From positions 1 to 58,007 of the forward strand of contig JAZSEH010000031.1 in the NCBI GenBank assembly GCA_045531585.1: DNA of 58,007 nt, in the 5' to 3' direction. Below the pieces are notes generated by a model that was not told the origin of the DNA, made no database searches, and was given only the letters and a program-made list of their open reading frames with translations. Of the stretch, positions 32,654 to 41,334 are shown one piece after another. The translations under genes were made by a program, and so were the position numbers. Source of the stretch: SIG587 sp045531585 (GTDB taxonomy: Bacteria; Bacillota; Clostridia; Oscillospirales; Acutalibacteraceae). Within the stretch, counting starts at the first letter, position 1. The number at the start of each line of letters is the position of its first letter.

Positions 32654-33617
32654 GGGACTTTCCTGTCCCGTTTGTCACGCCTATCTGTTTGATGAGGACG
32701 ATATAGTTTTCTGCCCCGTGTGTGGTGCACCCCACCATAGGGACTGCTATAACGCTATAGGTCACTGCGCTTTGGAGGCCGACCATGGCACCGAGCGTGA
32801 GTACTCAAGGGAAAAACAGCAAAGGCTTGTAGAGGAAAAGCAAAGGGAGGAGCAGGAGAAAAAGCAGGCAGAGGAAACCAAACAAGCACAGCGTGAAGAG
32901 AACGAAATTCTGTGTCCTTATTGCCGTGAGCTTTACCCTGCAAATGCGCCCCGTTGCCCTAAGTGCGGCAATATGAATATGGCCGCAAGCCGAGGCTACG
33001 CCATGCCTGACCCCTTGGGCGGTACCCCTGCAGATATGGATATTGGCGACAAGGTAACCGCTAAGGAAGCGGCAAGCTACGTGCTTTCCAATTCGCACAG
33101 ATATATCCCTAAATTTGCACGAATAAAAATGGGAAACAAGGTATCCTTTAACTGGGCGGCCTTCCTTTTCCCCGAGGGTTGGTTTTTATACCGCAAAATG
33201 TATACCGTTGGTATAGTTATGCTTGTTCTCACCGTTATATTTTCCCTTTGCAGTATGCCTTTTGTTACTGAGTTTAACATACTTATGGATGCAACCGGCG
33301 TTACTGCGGCACAACTTTTTGAATATTATGCCGAAATGGCAAAGCAGGCCCTAAACGTTTCCTTGCCTTCTACCATTCTTGCAGGTGTTTCTGCGGTGCT
33401 TCAAATAGTTATGCATATTATTTGCGGACTTTTTGCCGATGCAATATACCGTAAAAGCGTTATAAACGGAGTAAAGGAAATGAAGGAGGAAAAAGCTGCC
33501 ACAGGGGAAGAAAGAAGCAGAAGGGGCAACGTAAATCCCTTGCTTTTCTTTGCGGGACTTATGGTATCATCCTACGTTCCTTCAATTTTGTATATAATTG
33601 CAACTTCACTTTTTTAA
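32637..33617 (+). CDS. Membrane protein with RING-like zinc finger and DUF2628-like domain
   Basis: A 326-residue protein. The N-terminus has a prokaryotic RING-like finger (CPVCHAYLF...FCPVCGAPHHRDCY, about 9-45), followed by a Glu/Gln/Lys-rich coiled coil (60-88) and a second zinc ribbon (CPYCRELY...CPKCG, about 92-112). The C-terminal half contains NWAAFLFPEGWFLYRKMY, the typical DUF2628 motif, and three membrane helices. Function is unknown. ATG at 32637 has AAGGAT; the Nudix stop lies inside. The next gene is a paralogue of this protein with the same WFxYRKMY core. Confidence 0.75.
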   Translation: MSLKVEGLSCPVCHAYLFDEDDIVFCPVCGAPHHRDCYNAIGHCALEADHGTEREYSREKQQRLVEEKQREEQEKKQAEETKQAQREENEILCPYCRELYPANAPRCPKCGNMNMAASRGYAMPDPLGGTPADMDIGDKVTAKEAASYVLSNSHRYIPKFARIKMGNKVSFNWAAFLFPEGWFLYRKMYTVGIVMLVLTVIFSLCSMPFVTEFNILMDATGVTAAQLFEYYAEMAKQALNVSLPSTILAGVSAVLQIVMHIICGLFADAIYRKSVINGVKEMKEEKAATGEERSRRGNVNPLLFFAGLMVSSYVPSILYIIATSLF

Positions 33618-33633
33618 ACGGAGGTAAAGGTAA

Positions 33634-34554
33634 ATGAAAAAGATATGCAGTGAATGTAATACCGAAAATGAGCTTCACTATATGTATTGTAAAAATTGCG
33701 GAAATCCTCTTGAAGGGGAGGAGCAGGTTCAGCCTCCCGTAGTGAATACACCTGAGCAGCAGGCACCCCAAACGCCCCCTGCACCACCACAAAATCCCTA
33801 CGGTGTACCGACCCCTAATATGCAGTATAATTACACATACAACGCCCCTGACGCTCCCTTTATGCCCGACAGTGTTGGCGGAATAGATAAATCTGAATTT
33901 ATCACCTTTATAGGCAATAACGGTGAAAAGATATATTCTAAATTTGCTAAAATGGAGTATTCAGGCTCTAAGGTGAGCTGGTGCTGGCCTGCCGCAATAC
34001 TTACCGCTTGCTGTGGAATAATAGGCGGTGCAATTTGGTTTTTCTACCGTAAAATGTATAAAATAGCCGTTATTTTAATGGCAATCGGCATTGTTTTTAC
34101 CGCTGCACAGACTGCGCTTACATATAACGCACAATCCGAAAACGGAAAAATATTCTTTGATAGTTTTTCAAAAATATTTGAAGAGCTTGAAGAGGGAAAT
34201 CCTTTTGCCGATACCGCAAATGAGGAGATTCACGATATTGAGGAGGCACCTGACGGTAAGCTCAATAAGCTTCTTTCGGGAATTGCCGATATTCTTGATG
34301 CTGTTCAGACCTACGCGGGCACTGCCCTTATCGGTATGTTTGCAATGTATTTCTATAAAAAACATTCCGTTGAAAAAATAACCGCATATAAGGCTACAGC
34401 GGTGGACCCACAGTATTATTCCTACTGCTTAGGTCTTGTTGGTGGTACCTCAGGGGGAATGTTGGCCTTGGGTATTATTATAGCCGTTTTGGTGAACACG
34501 GTTGCTGACGGCGTTTCGGCAATACCGTTTTTCTCAGGCTTCGGAGGTCTTTAA
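33634..34554 (+). CDS. Zinc-ribbon membrane protein (DUF2628-like paralogue)
   Basis: 306 residues: a zinc ribbon CSECNTE...CKNCG (5-23), a Pro/Gln-rich flexible linker (35-85), and a membrane part with WCWPAAILT and IWFFYRKMYKIA, the same core as in the upstream gene, plus about four hydrophobic helices. No enzyme motif. It is 16 bases downstream of its paralogue and just before galU, so the three probably share a transcript. The role might be in the envelope, but that is only a guess from location. Confidence 0.75.
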   Translation: MKKICSECNTENELHYMYCKNCGNPLEGEEQVQPPVVNTPEQQAPQTPPAPPQNPYGVPTPNMQYNYTYNAPDAPFMPDSVGGIDKSEFITFIGNNGEKIYSKFAKMEYSGSKVSWCWPAAILTACCGIIGGAIWFFYRKMYKIAVILMAIGIVFTAAQTALTYNAQSENGKIFFDSFSKIFEELEEGNPFADTANEEIHDIEEAPDGKLNKLLSGIADILDAVQTYAGTALIGMFAMYFYKKHSVEKITAYKATAVDPQYYSYCLGLVGGTSGGMLALGIIIAVLVNTVADGVSAIPFFSGFGGL

Positions 34555-34555
34555 G

Positions 34556-35428
34556 ATGAAGATAACAAAAGCCGTAATTCCTGCCGCAGGGCTGGGAACA
34601 AGGGTACTGCCTGCATCTAAGGCGGTGCCTAAGGAGATGCTCCCCATAGTGGATAAGCCTGCCATTCAGTACATAGTTGAAGAGGCGGTTAAATCGGGTA
34701 TTACCGATATTCTCATTATAACCAATAGAGGAAAAGGCGTTATTGAGGACCATTTTGACCATAATATTGAGCTTGAGGCCCTGCTTAGAAAGCGCGGTGG
34801 CAAGGAGGATGTGCTGGAAGGTCTTGATGCGGTATGCAATCTTGCCAATATATATTTTATAAGGCAGAAGGAAACCAAAGGTCTTGGCGATGCGGTGCTC
34901 CGCGCCCGTGGTTTTATGGGGAATGAGCCCTTTGCCGTTTTGTATGGGGACGACGTTATTTTTGGCGAAACCCCCGCTTTAAGTGAGCTTTGTGATGCTT
35001 ACGAAAAGTATGGAAAAAGCGTTGTTGGCATAAAGTCCGTAAGTGATGAGCAGGTTATGAAATACTGCTCCCTTAAGGTTGACCATAAGGAGGGCAACTG
35101 CTTTGATGTTTCGGATATGATAGAAAAGCCAAAGCTGAGTGAAAAATTTTCTAACTATGCAATTCTTGGTCGTTGTATCCTTGAAAGCGAGATTTTTGAT
35201 ATACTTGAAAGAACTCCTCCCGGTGCAGGCGGCGAGATACAGCTTACCGATGCAATGCGTGAAATTGCCGTAACCAAGGGTATGACAGGTGTTGAATTCT
35301 CCGGTGAGCGCCACGATATGGGAAACAAATTCGGTATGCTTAAGGCAAATATACAGGTAGGTCTTACCCATCCCGAGGTTAAGGATGAACTTCGCAATTA
35401 TATAAAGGAGCTTGCAAAAACACTGTAA
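34556..35428 (+). CDS. galU: UTP-glucose-1-phosphate uridylyltransferase
   Basis: Makes UDP-glucose from UTP and glucose-1-phosphate, a precursor of surface glycans. The 290-residue protein has the nucleotide loop AVIPAAGLGTRVLPASKAVPKEMLPI (near the start), DKPAIQYIVEEAV, ITNRGKGVIEDHFD and VLYGDDV and the lysine in IEKPKLSE, all expected for GalU. ATG at 34556 has GGAGG 9 bases upstream. Its stop overlaps the next start (TAATG). UDP-glucose would feed the surface polymer enzymes elsewhere in this window. Confidence 0.96.
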   Translation: MKITKAVIPAAGLGTRVLPASKAVPKEMLPIVDKPAIQYIVEEAVKSGITDILIITNRGKGVIEDHFDHNIELEALLRKRGGKEDVLEGLDAVCNLANIYFIRQKETKGLGDAVLRARGFMGNEPFAVLYGDDVIFGETPALSELCDAYEKYGKSVVGIKSVSDEQVMKYCSLKVDHKEGNCFDVSDMIEKPKLSEKFSNYAILGRCILESEIFDILERTPPGAGGEIQLTDAMREIAVTKGMTGVEFSGERHDMGNKFGMLKANIQVGLTHPEVKDELRNYIKELAKTL

Positions 35429-36102
35429 TGAAATACACTACCATTCTTTTTGATATTGATAACACCTTGCTTGATTTCACATTGGGCGAGTATACTGCAG
35501 TGGGAACTGTTATGGAGAATAATTCTGTCCCCGCTACTGATGAAAATATTAAACGCTACAGTGCCATAAACGACCGATTCTGGAAAAGGTTTGAACGCGG
35601 CGAGATTGAAAAATCCGAGATATATGAGGGCCGTTTTGAGGTGCTCCTTTATGAGCTTGGAATAAAGGCTGATGCAGGAAAAATGTCGGTGGAATATGCA
35701 CAGGAGCTTTCCAATCAGCATTTCGTGCTTGAGGGCGCAATAGAGCTGCTTGAAGGCATAAGTGGGCAATATAATATTTACTATACCACCAATGGCAGGG
35801 CAGAGACCCAGCACAAGCGTATAGAAAAATCAGGAATAGGGAAATACGCAAAGGGCATCTTTGTCTCTGAAGAGGTGGGTTACCAAAAGCCACAGCGCGA
35901 ATATTTCCAGTTTGTGCTTGATAACATCCCCGAAAAGGATAAAAGCAAAATCGTGGTTATTGGGGATTCTCAAAGCTCTGATATTTTAGGGGGAATAAAC
36001 GCAGGGCTCGATACCGTTTGGTATAATCCTAAGGGTGATATAGCACAGTATCCTGCAACCTATACCGTTAATAAACTTGAAGAAATACCTGAAATACTGT
36101 AA
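35428..36102 (+). CDS. HAD nucleotidase, YjjG family
   Basis: A 224-residue HAD phosphatase like YjjG, which removes phosphate from non-canonical pyrimidine nucleotides. Motif I is FDIDNTLLDF (8-17) with the two catalytic Asp, motif II YYTTNGR (about 118-124), the Lys of motif III in GYQKPQREYF, and motif IV in VIGDSQSSDILGG. The cap domain is alpha-helical. It is coupled to galU (TAATG) and is followed by a terminator. Confidence 0.88.
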   Translation: MKYTTILFDIDNTLLDFTLGEYTAVGTVMENNSVPATDENIKRYSAINDRFWKRFERGEIEKSEIYEGRFEVLLYELGIKADAGKMSVEYAQELSNQHFVLEGAIELLEGISGQYNIYYTTNGRAETQHKRIEKSGIGKYAKGIFVSEEVGYQKPQREYFQFVLDNIPEKDKSKIVVIGDSQSSDILGGINAGLDTVWYNPKGDIAQYPATYTVNKLEEIPEIL

Positions 36103-36128
36103 AAAACGCTCCGTGAGGAGCGTTTTTT
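36102..36128. terminator. Bidirectional terminator
   Basis: AAAAACGCTCC GTGA GGAGCGTTTTT between the convergent ends of the HAD gene (36102) and feoB (36128). Confidence 0.92.
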
Positions 36129-38428
36129 TAATACATAAGATTGTATATAAATGTGGTTATCATACAAAGCACTATTCCGAACACGGTGGGTAAAATAAAA
36201 CCAACAGCCACCCAACGCCATTTACCGGACTCCTTTTTTATACTTAGAAGAGAGGTAGCACAAGGCCAATGAAACAGACTGAAAAGTATGGTGTTAAGTG
36301 CGGTGAGGGGCGTCCAACCGTTTGCAACAAGTAACTCCTTAAGGGAGGCAAGACTTTCATATTCCGCAAGGGTGCCCGTTCCCATATACGCCATAATTAT
36401 TATGGGCACAACTATCTCGTTTGCAGGCAGTCCCAGAATAAAGGCCATAAGTATTATTCCGTCAAGACCTATAAGCCTTGCCGCAGGGTCAAGAAAATTT
36501 GCACAATGGCTTAATAGAGATACACCGTTTATATGCGTATTGGCAAGAAGCCATATTATCAGTCCCGCAGGAGCGGCAACACAAAGCGCTCTGCCTAACA
36601 CAAAAATTGTTCTGTCAAATACCGAGCGTATAATTACCTTTCCTATCTGTGGTCTTCGGTAGGGGGGAAGCTCAAGGGTAAAGGAGGAGGGCTCCCCTTT
36701 AAGCAAGGTACCAGATAAGATGCGGGAGGCAAGTAGCATCATTCCAATACAAAGGGCAATAAGTGCGGCAAGAAACAGCGCAGATAAAAAGGTGGATGTC
36801 CCACTTGCAGTAGCAGAAATAAAAAATATGGAGATAATTGTAATAAGAATGGGGAAACGGCCATTGCAGGGCACAAAGCTATTGGTAAGCATTGCTATAA
36901 GGCGTTCTCTTTTGGAATCAATTATCCTGCTACCCACTATTCCCACCGCATTACAGCCAAAGCCCATACAGGTGGTAAGCGCCTGCTTTCCGCAGGTGCG
37001 GCAGCCTTTAAAGCATCGGTCAAGATTAAAGGCAACTCTGGGCAGATAACCCAAATCCTCAAGCAGGGTAAAAAGAGGAAAAAATATTGCCATAGGGGGG
37101 AGCATTACCGAAACAATCCAGGCCGTCACGCGGTATACTCCATGGACGAGAATTTCGGTTAAAACAGGCGGGGAATTGATGTGATTAAAGAAAAGGAATA
37201 GTTTATCCTCAATAAAGAATAAAAGGTTGCTTAAAAGCTGTGAGGGGTAGTTTGCTCCCCATATGGTTATCCAGAAAATAAGAGCGAGTAGTGCTATCAT
37301 TATGGGAAAGCCGTAGGCACGGCTTGTAACTATTCGGTCAATTTTTCTTTCTGTCCGTCTGGGGCTTCCTTTTGTGGCGGTAACCGCCCCTTTGCATATC
37401 TGCTCCGCAGCAGAGGATAGAGCGGCGGTAACGGTGTCATTAAGCCTTCGCTTATCAAAACCGTTTACCGCAAGATATTCCTGCGCCGCTTTGGTGGCAG
37501 AGCAGATATTTTCCTGCTCTTTAAGCCTGCAACCAAGTGCCCCTTCAAGCTCAAGGGTCAGTTTTTCATCCCCCTCAAGAACTGTTAGTGCGGCCCAACG
37601 GGCGTTTATGCCTTTAGCGGTGCATAGAGGTTCAAGCGCAGGGGTGAGTATTTTTATAGCCTCGTTAACATATGCACCGTAATCAACGCTAAAGCGTTCC
37701 TTCTTAATGGTGGGGGCGACCATAGCTTTGCAAAGTGTGTCAATTCCTTTTTTATCTCTGGCCGTTGTGGAGATAACGGGAATACCAAGACTTTTTTCTA
37801 TCTGCTTTAAATCAATTTTAAGTCCACGTCTTGCGGCCTCGTCCATCAGATTTATGCAAACTATCACGTTTTCCGCCGTCTCCATAGTCTGCAGTACAAG
37901 ATTCATATTCCTTTCAAGGCAGGTAGCATCACAAACCACAACCACACGGTCACTGCCTCCAAAGCAGATGTAATTCCGTGCAATTTCCTCCTCAAAGGAG
38001 TTGGCGTGCAGGGAATAACAACCGGGAATATCCACAAGCTTTATGGTGGTATCCATATAGCTAAATATGCCTTGAGCATTTCCCACCGTTTTACCTGCCC
38101 AGTTTCCTGTATGCTGTTTCATCCCTGTAAGGGTGTTAAAAACGGTGCTCTTACCAACGTTAGGATTGCCTGCAAGGGCAACGGTGAGGTTGTTTTTCTC
38201 CGTTTTATCCTCCTCTATAACAACACCCGTTGCATCCTCCTTACGTATGGCAATAAGTGTTTCCTTAATAAGGTATGCCGTAGGGTCCTTCAGGGGGCTT
38301 ACCATTGCACAGGTTACGTATGTACCCGGCGTTATCCCTATGTCCTGAAGTCTCCTGCGTATAGCTCCGTCACAGCAAAGGCGTATAACTTTACCGCTGT
38401 GTCCGGGTAATAAATCTGTAAGTAACAT
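36128..38428 (-). CDS. feoB: FeoA-FeoB fusion, ferrous iron transporter
   Basis: 766 residues. Residues 1-75 form a FeoA (SH3-like) domain (LTDLLPGHSGKVIRL...LIKETLIAIRK); the G domain starts with GNPNVGKST (87-95), G3 in DIPGCYSL and G4 in INLMDE; then a helical regulatory part and about ten membrane helices with gate motifs such as FLPRVAF and GFGCNAVGI in Fe(II) transport style. It brings Fe2+ into the cell. ATG at 38428 was taken as the start, since the ribosome site GGGAG is 9 bases upstream. That site is itself in the arm of a hairpin that ends the bioY transcript. Confidence 0.93.
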   Translation of the reverse strand: MLLTDLLPGHSGKVIRLCCDGAIRRRLQDIGITPGTYVTCAMVSPLKDPTAYLIKETLIAIRKEDATGVVIEEDKTEKNNLTVALAGNPNVGKSTVFNTLTGMKQHTGNWAGKTVGNAQGIFSYMDTTIKLVDIPGCYSLHANSFEEEIARNYICFGGSDRVVVVCDATCLERNMNLVLQTMETAENVIVCINLMDEAARRGLKIDLKQIEKSLGIPVISTTARDKKGIDTLCKAMVAPTIKKERFSVDYGAYVNEAIKILTPALEPLCTAKGINARWAALTVLEGDEKLTLELEGALGCRLKEQENICSATKAAQEYLAVNGFDKRRLNDTVTAALSSAAEQICKGAVTATKGSPRRTERKIDRIVTSRAYGFPIMIALLALIFWITIWGANYPSQLLSNLLFFIEDKLFLFFNHINSPPVLTEILVHGVYRVTAWIVSVMLPPMAIFFPLFTLLEDLGYLPRVAFNLDRCFKGCRTCGKQALTTCMGFGCNAVGIVGSRIIDSKRERLIAMLTNSFVPCNGRFPILITIISIFFISATASGTSTFLSALFLAALIALCIGMMLLASRILSGTLLKGEPSSFTLELPPYRRPQIGKVIIRSVFDRTIFVLGRALCVAAPAGLIIWLLANTHINGVSLLSHCANFLDPAARLIGLDGIILMAFILGLPANEIVVPIIIMAYMGTGTLAEYESLASLKELLVANGWTPLTALNTILFSLFHWPCATSLLSIKKESGKWRWVAVGFILPTVFGIVLCMITTFIYNLMY

Positions 38429-38466
38429 AAAAAGCAACTCCCTACAAACTATTGTATGGAGTTGCT
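38428..38466 (-). promoter_or_regulatory. bioY terminator hairpin that hides the feoB ribosome site
   Basis: Minus strand: AGCAACTCC (38466-38458), 16-base loop, GGAGTTGCT (38441-38433), T5, ATG. The Shine-Dalgarno AGGGAG overlaps the second arm, so folding both stops transcription from bioY and masks feoB. Confidence 0.6.
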
Positions 38467-38476
38467 AATTTACCTG

Positions 38477-38992
38477 TTACAATACCTTTTTAATTTTTTG
38501 TGCAACCTCCGCCGCACCAAGGGTTAGCAGTATGTCTTTAAGTACATAGGGCAGACTTACCGATAAAAGTGCAGTAAAAAAACCGCATCTGGTCAGAAAA
38601 CTGTAATATGTTATGCCGCACAAATGGCAAAGCACAAGCCCGAATATTCCTAAAATATATTTTGGTACCCTTTTAAGCCTTGATCCAACGCCACAAAGCA
38701 GGGTTAAAATAATAAAGCCCCAAATAAAACCACCTGTTGGTCCGGTAAGGGCGCCTATACCTGTATTAAATCCTGTGAAAACGGGGACACCGCAAAGCCC
38801 TAAGCCTATGTATAAAGCAATGCCCAGACTTCCGTACAGCGGTCCTAAAAGATAACCGCAAAGGGCAACGGCAAAAATCTGTAAGGTAACGGGAACGCCT
38901 GAAAAGGGCAGGGGAAGTGCAATTTGTGATATAACGGCGGTAAGCGCCGTAAGCAAGGCGGCAATGCAAAGCCGTTTAGTGGTCAGCTTCAT
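38477..38992 (-). CDS. bioY: Biotin transporter substrate-binding protein BioY
   Basis: The S-component of a biotin ECF transporter, 171 residues, with about six membrane helices. Family features are LPFSGVPVTLQIFAVALCG (about 25-43), the GALTGPTGGFIWGF loop and a GITYYSF region that binds biotin. It needs the shared ECF EcfA/EcfT energising unit, not present here, or acts alone. ATG at 38992 has GGAGGGG; the coding start overlaps the end of birA (38976), linking import to biotin ligation. Confidence 0.93.
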   Translation of the reverse strand: MKLTTKRLCIAALLTALTAVISQIALPLPFSGVPVTLQIFAVALCGYLLGPLYGSLGIALYIGLGLCGVPVFTGFNTGIGALTGPTGGFIWGFIILTLLCGVGSRLKRVPKYILGIFGLVLCHLCGITYYSFLTRCGFFTALLSVSLPYVLKDILLTLGAAEVAQKIKKVL

Positions 38993-39752
38993 TTGCCCCT
39001 CCAATGGTAACCTCTCCCGAAGAAAGATGATGAAGGTTGCCTGTATCATCCTTAACAAGGAGCCGTAGCTCATCATCTATTCCCATAACCCTGCCGTGAC
39101 AGGTAGCACCCTCCTTAAGAAAGGTAATATCCTTGCCGTCAAGAATACTGCGCCTACGGTATTCCTCAAGAAACGGCTTGTTGGAAATATTATCGTAAAC
39201 GCTGTAAAAGCGGTTTATAACCCCTGCAATTATTTCGTTTCGTGCATCCTGCGTTATTTCGTTCTCAAAAACCGAGCCGGCAATGTTTTTTAGCTCCTCA
39301 GGATAACCGCCAACAGGTGCGGTAAGGTTTATACCAATGCCTACCACGGCGCAGTAGGGCTTGCCTGAAACGGGGTCAAAAACACCCTCGGTAAGAATAC
39401 CGCATACCTTTTTATTTTCAAGATAAATATCATTTACCCACTTAATGCCAAAATTCTTTCCCGTAGTCTCCTCAAGGGTCTGGGCTACCGCTACAGCCGC
39501 CGCCGTGGTCATAAGTGGTAAAAGCTGAGCCTCAAGGTCGGTGTGCAGGCATAAGCTCATATATATTCCGCCGCAGTAGGGGGAATAAAAGCTTCGGCCA
39601 AGTCTGCCACGCCCCTCACTCTGATGAGCGGAGATAATGAGCATATCATCTTGGAGCAGCGGCGCCGCCTGCTTTGCAACGGTATTGGTGGAGGTAACGC
39701 TTTCATAGCTTGTTATCTCAATGTTTCTGTTTATAAGTGCTTTAAGCTGCAT
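38976..39752 (-). CDS. birA: Biotin-[acetyl-CoA-carboxylase] ligase
   Basis: Attaches biotin to biotin-dependent carboxylases or decarboxylases. In 258 residues: STNTVAK (21-27), the ATP/biotin loop GRGRLGR (47-53), KWVNDIYLE with the biotin-binding Lys, and GIGINL; then the C-terminal SH3-like domain. The N-terminal helix-turn-helix of repressor-type BirA is missing, so this one is a ligase only; biotin genes must be regulated in another way. It is operonic with bioY (17-base overlap). Confidence 0.93.
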   Translation of the reverse strand: MQLKALINRNIEITSYESVTSTNTVAKQAAPLLQDDMLIISAHQSEGRGRLGRSFYSPYCGGIYMSLCLHTDLEAQLLPLMTTAAAVAVAQTLEETTGKNFGIKWVNDIYLENKKVCGILTEGVFDPVSGKPYCAVVGIGINLTAPVGGYPEELKNIAGSVFENEITQDARNEIIAGVINRFYSVYDNISNKPFLEEYRRRSILDGKDITFLKEGATCHGRVMGIDDELRLLVKDDTGNLHHLSSGEVTIGGANEADH

Positions 39753-39801
39753 TTTTAATCACCACCCTAATATTATCAGTTAAGGGGTAAAAAGTCAATG
39801 C

Positions 39802-40101
39802 TCAGGAATTTATCATTGGCTCGCCGTTTTTGTATATTTGCAGTATATTCACCTCATTGGTAGCCTTTTTTGAAAAAGGGTCTCGGTCAAAAACCAGCAT
39901 ATGGGCAGGGGTCATATCATCCGAGGGTACGCCGCAGGGGAGCAAAAAGCATCTTTCAAGGTCCATCATAACCGAGTCAGGATGAGCAGTCTTTAAAGTG
40001 TTTAAATATCCGCTTTCAATTATTTGTCCGTTACGAATATACAAAGCATCGTGGCCTGTTTCAGAAAACGGAAAACTGCCATTATAGAAAATTTTCTCCA
40101 T
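39802..40101 (-). CDS. Barrel-less amidohydrolase-like protein
   Basis: A 99-residue protein whose first half (MEKIFYNGSF...ALYIRNGQIIESG) reads like the N-terminal beta sandwich of YtcJ-type amidohydrolases and whose second half (HMLVFDRDPFSKK...ILQIYKNGEPM) reads like the C-terminal strand pair of the same proteins (AD-VVLDRDP). The whole metal-binding TIM barrel between them, ~400 residues, is absent, including every catalytic residue. So it may be a tiny relic or a real small protein made of the composite domain. The ATG at 40101 has AGGTGAT. It is not recognised as a known short family. Confidence 0.6.
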   Translation of the reverse strand: MEKIFYNGSFPFSETGHDALYIRNGQIIESGYLNTLKTAHPDSVMMDLERCFLLPCGVPSDDMTPAHMLVFDRDPFSKKATNEVNILQIYKNGEPMINS

Positions 40102-40148
40102 TTTTATCACCTGAAATTAGTCTGTACCGCGTCAACCTTATTATTCAG

Positions 40149-40177
40149 TTGCTAAATGGGAAAATTTATTATATAAT
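40149..40177 (+). promoter_or_regulatory. Promoter of deoD
   Basis: TTGCTA (40149-40154), 17 bases, TATAAT (40172-40177), 20 bases before the ATG at 40197. Confidence 0.6.
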
Positions 40178-40196
40178 ATATTTAAGGAGTGATAAT

Positions 40197-40943
40197 ATGA
40201 CTGAAAAAATGTATCCTACACCCCATATAAACGCAACCCCTGCTGACTTTGCAAAAACCGTGCTTATGCCGGGGGATCCTTTGCGTTCAAAATTTATTGC
40301 AGAAAATTTTCTTGAAAGCCCAAAGCTTGTTAATAACGTACGCGGTGTTCAAGGCTATACGGGTAACTACAAGGGCGTGCCCGTCAGTGTAATGGCAAGC
40401 GGAATGGGTATGCCCTCTATAGGTATTTATTCTTATGAGCTGTACAATTTTTTCGGCGTTGAAAATATAATCCGCGTGGGCTCGGCAGGGGCTATGAATG
40501 AAAAGGTAAAGGTGCGTGATATAGTTATTGCACAGGGCGCCTGCACAAACTCTGCCTTTGCTAACCAGTACCATTTAAACGGCACCTTTGCACCTGTTGC
40601 AAGCTATGAACTACTGCGTACATGTGCCGATATTGCCCAAAGTGAGGGTCTTAATTATCATATCGGCAATATTTTGTCCTCCGATACCTTTTATAAGGAT
40701 GAGGCGGATATTGACCCCAAGCTTACCTCCCTTAAGCTGTGGGGTAAAATGGGCGTTCTTGCCACCGAGATGGAGGCCGCCGCACTCTATATGACCGCCG
40801 CCCGTGCAAATAAAAATGCACTTTGCATACTCACCGTGTCGGATAGCCTGATAACAGGTGAGTCCACCTCATCTAAGGAGCGGCAGGAGTCCTTCACCCA
40901 GATGATGAAGTTGTCTCTTGAAACCGCAATAAACCTCAAATAA
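40197..40943 (+). CDS. deoD: Purine-nucleoside phosphorylase, DeoD type
   Basis: Cleaves purine nucleosides with phosphate to give base and ribose-1-phosphate, in the salvage pathway. The 248-residue protein is near the usual hexameric size (~235). Landmarks: MPGDPLRSKFIAE (about 21-33), SGMGMPSIGIYSYEL (phosphate/ribose site), RVGSAGAM, and VLATEMEAAALY with the ribose-binding Met and Glu, and the catalytic Asp in TVSDSL. AAGGAG 8 bases before the ATG at 40197. Single-gene unit, with tRNA-Ala following. Confidence 0.95.
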   Translation: MTEKMYPTPHINATPADFAKTVLMPGDPLRSKFIAENFLESPKLVNNVRGVQGYTGNYKGVPVSVMASGMGMPSIGIYSYELYNFFGVENIIRVGSAGAMNEKVKVRDIVIAQGACTNSAFANQYHLNGTFAPVASYELLRTCADIAQSEGLNYHIGNILSSDTFYKDEADIDPKLTSLKLWGKMGVLATEMEAAALYMTAARANKNALCILTVSDSLITGESTSSKERQESFTQMMKLSLETAINLK

Positions 40944-40988
40944 AAAACTTGCATTTGCCCCCAAAGTATGATAATATGTATGTGCTTT

Positions 40989-41064
40989 GGGGGCGTAGCT
41001 CAGCTGGGAGAGCGTACGGTTCGCATCCGTAAGGTCATGGGTTCAATCCCCACCGTCTCCACCA
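40989..41064 (+). tRNA. tRNA-Ala (anticodon CGC)
   Basis: 76 bases including an encoded CCA. The acceptor stem has the G3-U70 pair that marks alanine tRNA. The anticodon loop is TTCGCAT, reading CGC for GCG codons, and the T loop is GTTCAATCC. A terminator follows at once (41065). Confidence 0.97.
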
Positions 41065-41107
41065 AAAAAGAACGAACTTTTGTCTACCAAAAGTTCGTTC
41101 TTTTTTT
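41065..41107 (+). terminator. Terminator of tRNA-Ala
   Basis: AAAGAACGAACTTTTG TCTAC CAAAAGTTCGTTCTTT with seven more T. Confidence 0.93.
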
Positions 41108-41109
41108 AT

Positions 41110-41291
41110 CCAAGCCGCAGGCTTGGCATATCATCACCGCACGAAGTGCGGTGTATATCATCAAGGGCGGCTTGCCGCCCTTGTATCTCATCACGCGCCA
41201 GCGTGTATATCTCTGCGGCTTGATGATATACCGCAACAAGTTGCGGATGATATGCAATTCCTGCGGAATTGATGATATACAAGGCTTCGCC
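41110..41291. repeat. Hairpin array with TATATCATCA linkers, forward then reversed
   Basis: Different hairpins with perfect stems lie at 41110-41126, 41135-41153, 41162-41183, 41192-41205, 41231-41246 and 41255-41271; a decayed one is near 41281-41291. Their linkers are CATATCATCA (41127), TATATCATCA (41154), TATCTCATCA (41184) and a partial TATATCTC (41206), then the reverse complement TGATGATATA at 41221, a variant ending ATGATATG at 41247 and again TGATGATATA at 41270. Left and right linkers can therefore pair with each other. The array is in a 270-base gap between the tRNA-Ala terminator and an AraC gene. Confidence 0.9.
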
Positions 41292-41334
41292 ATGATTTGT
41301 ATACGAAAAATTAGCATATCATTACGGTAAAATA

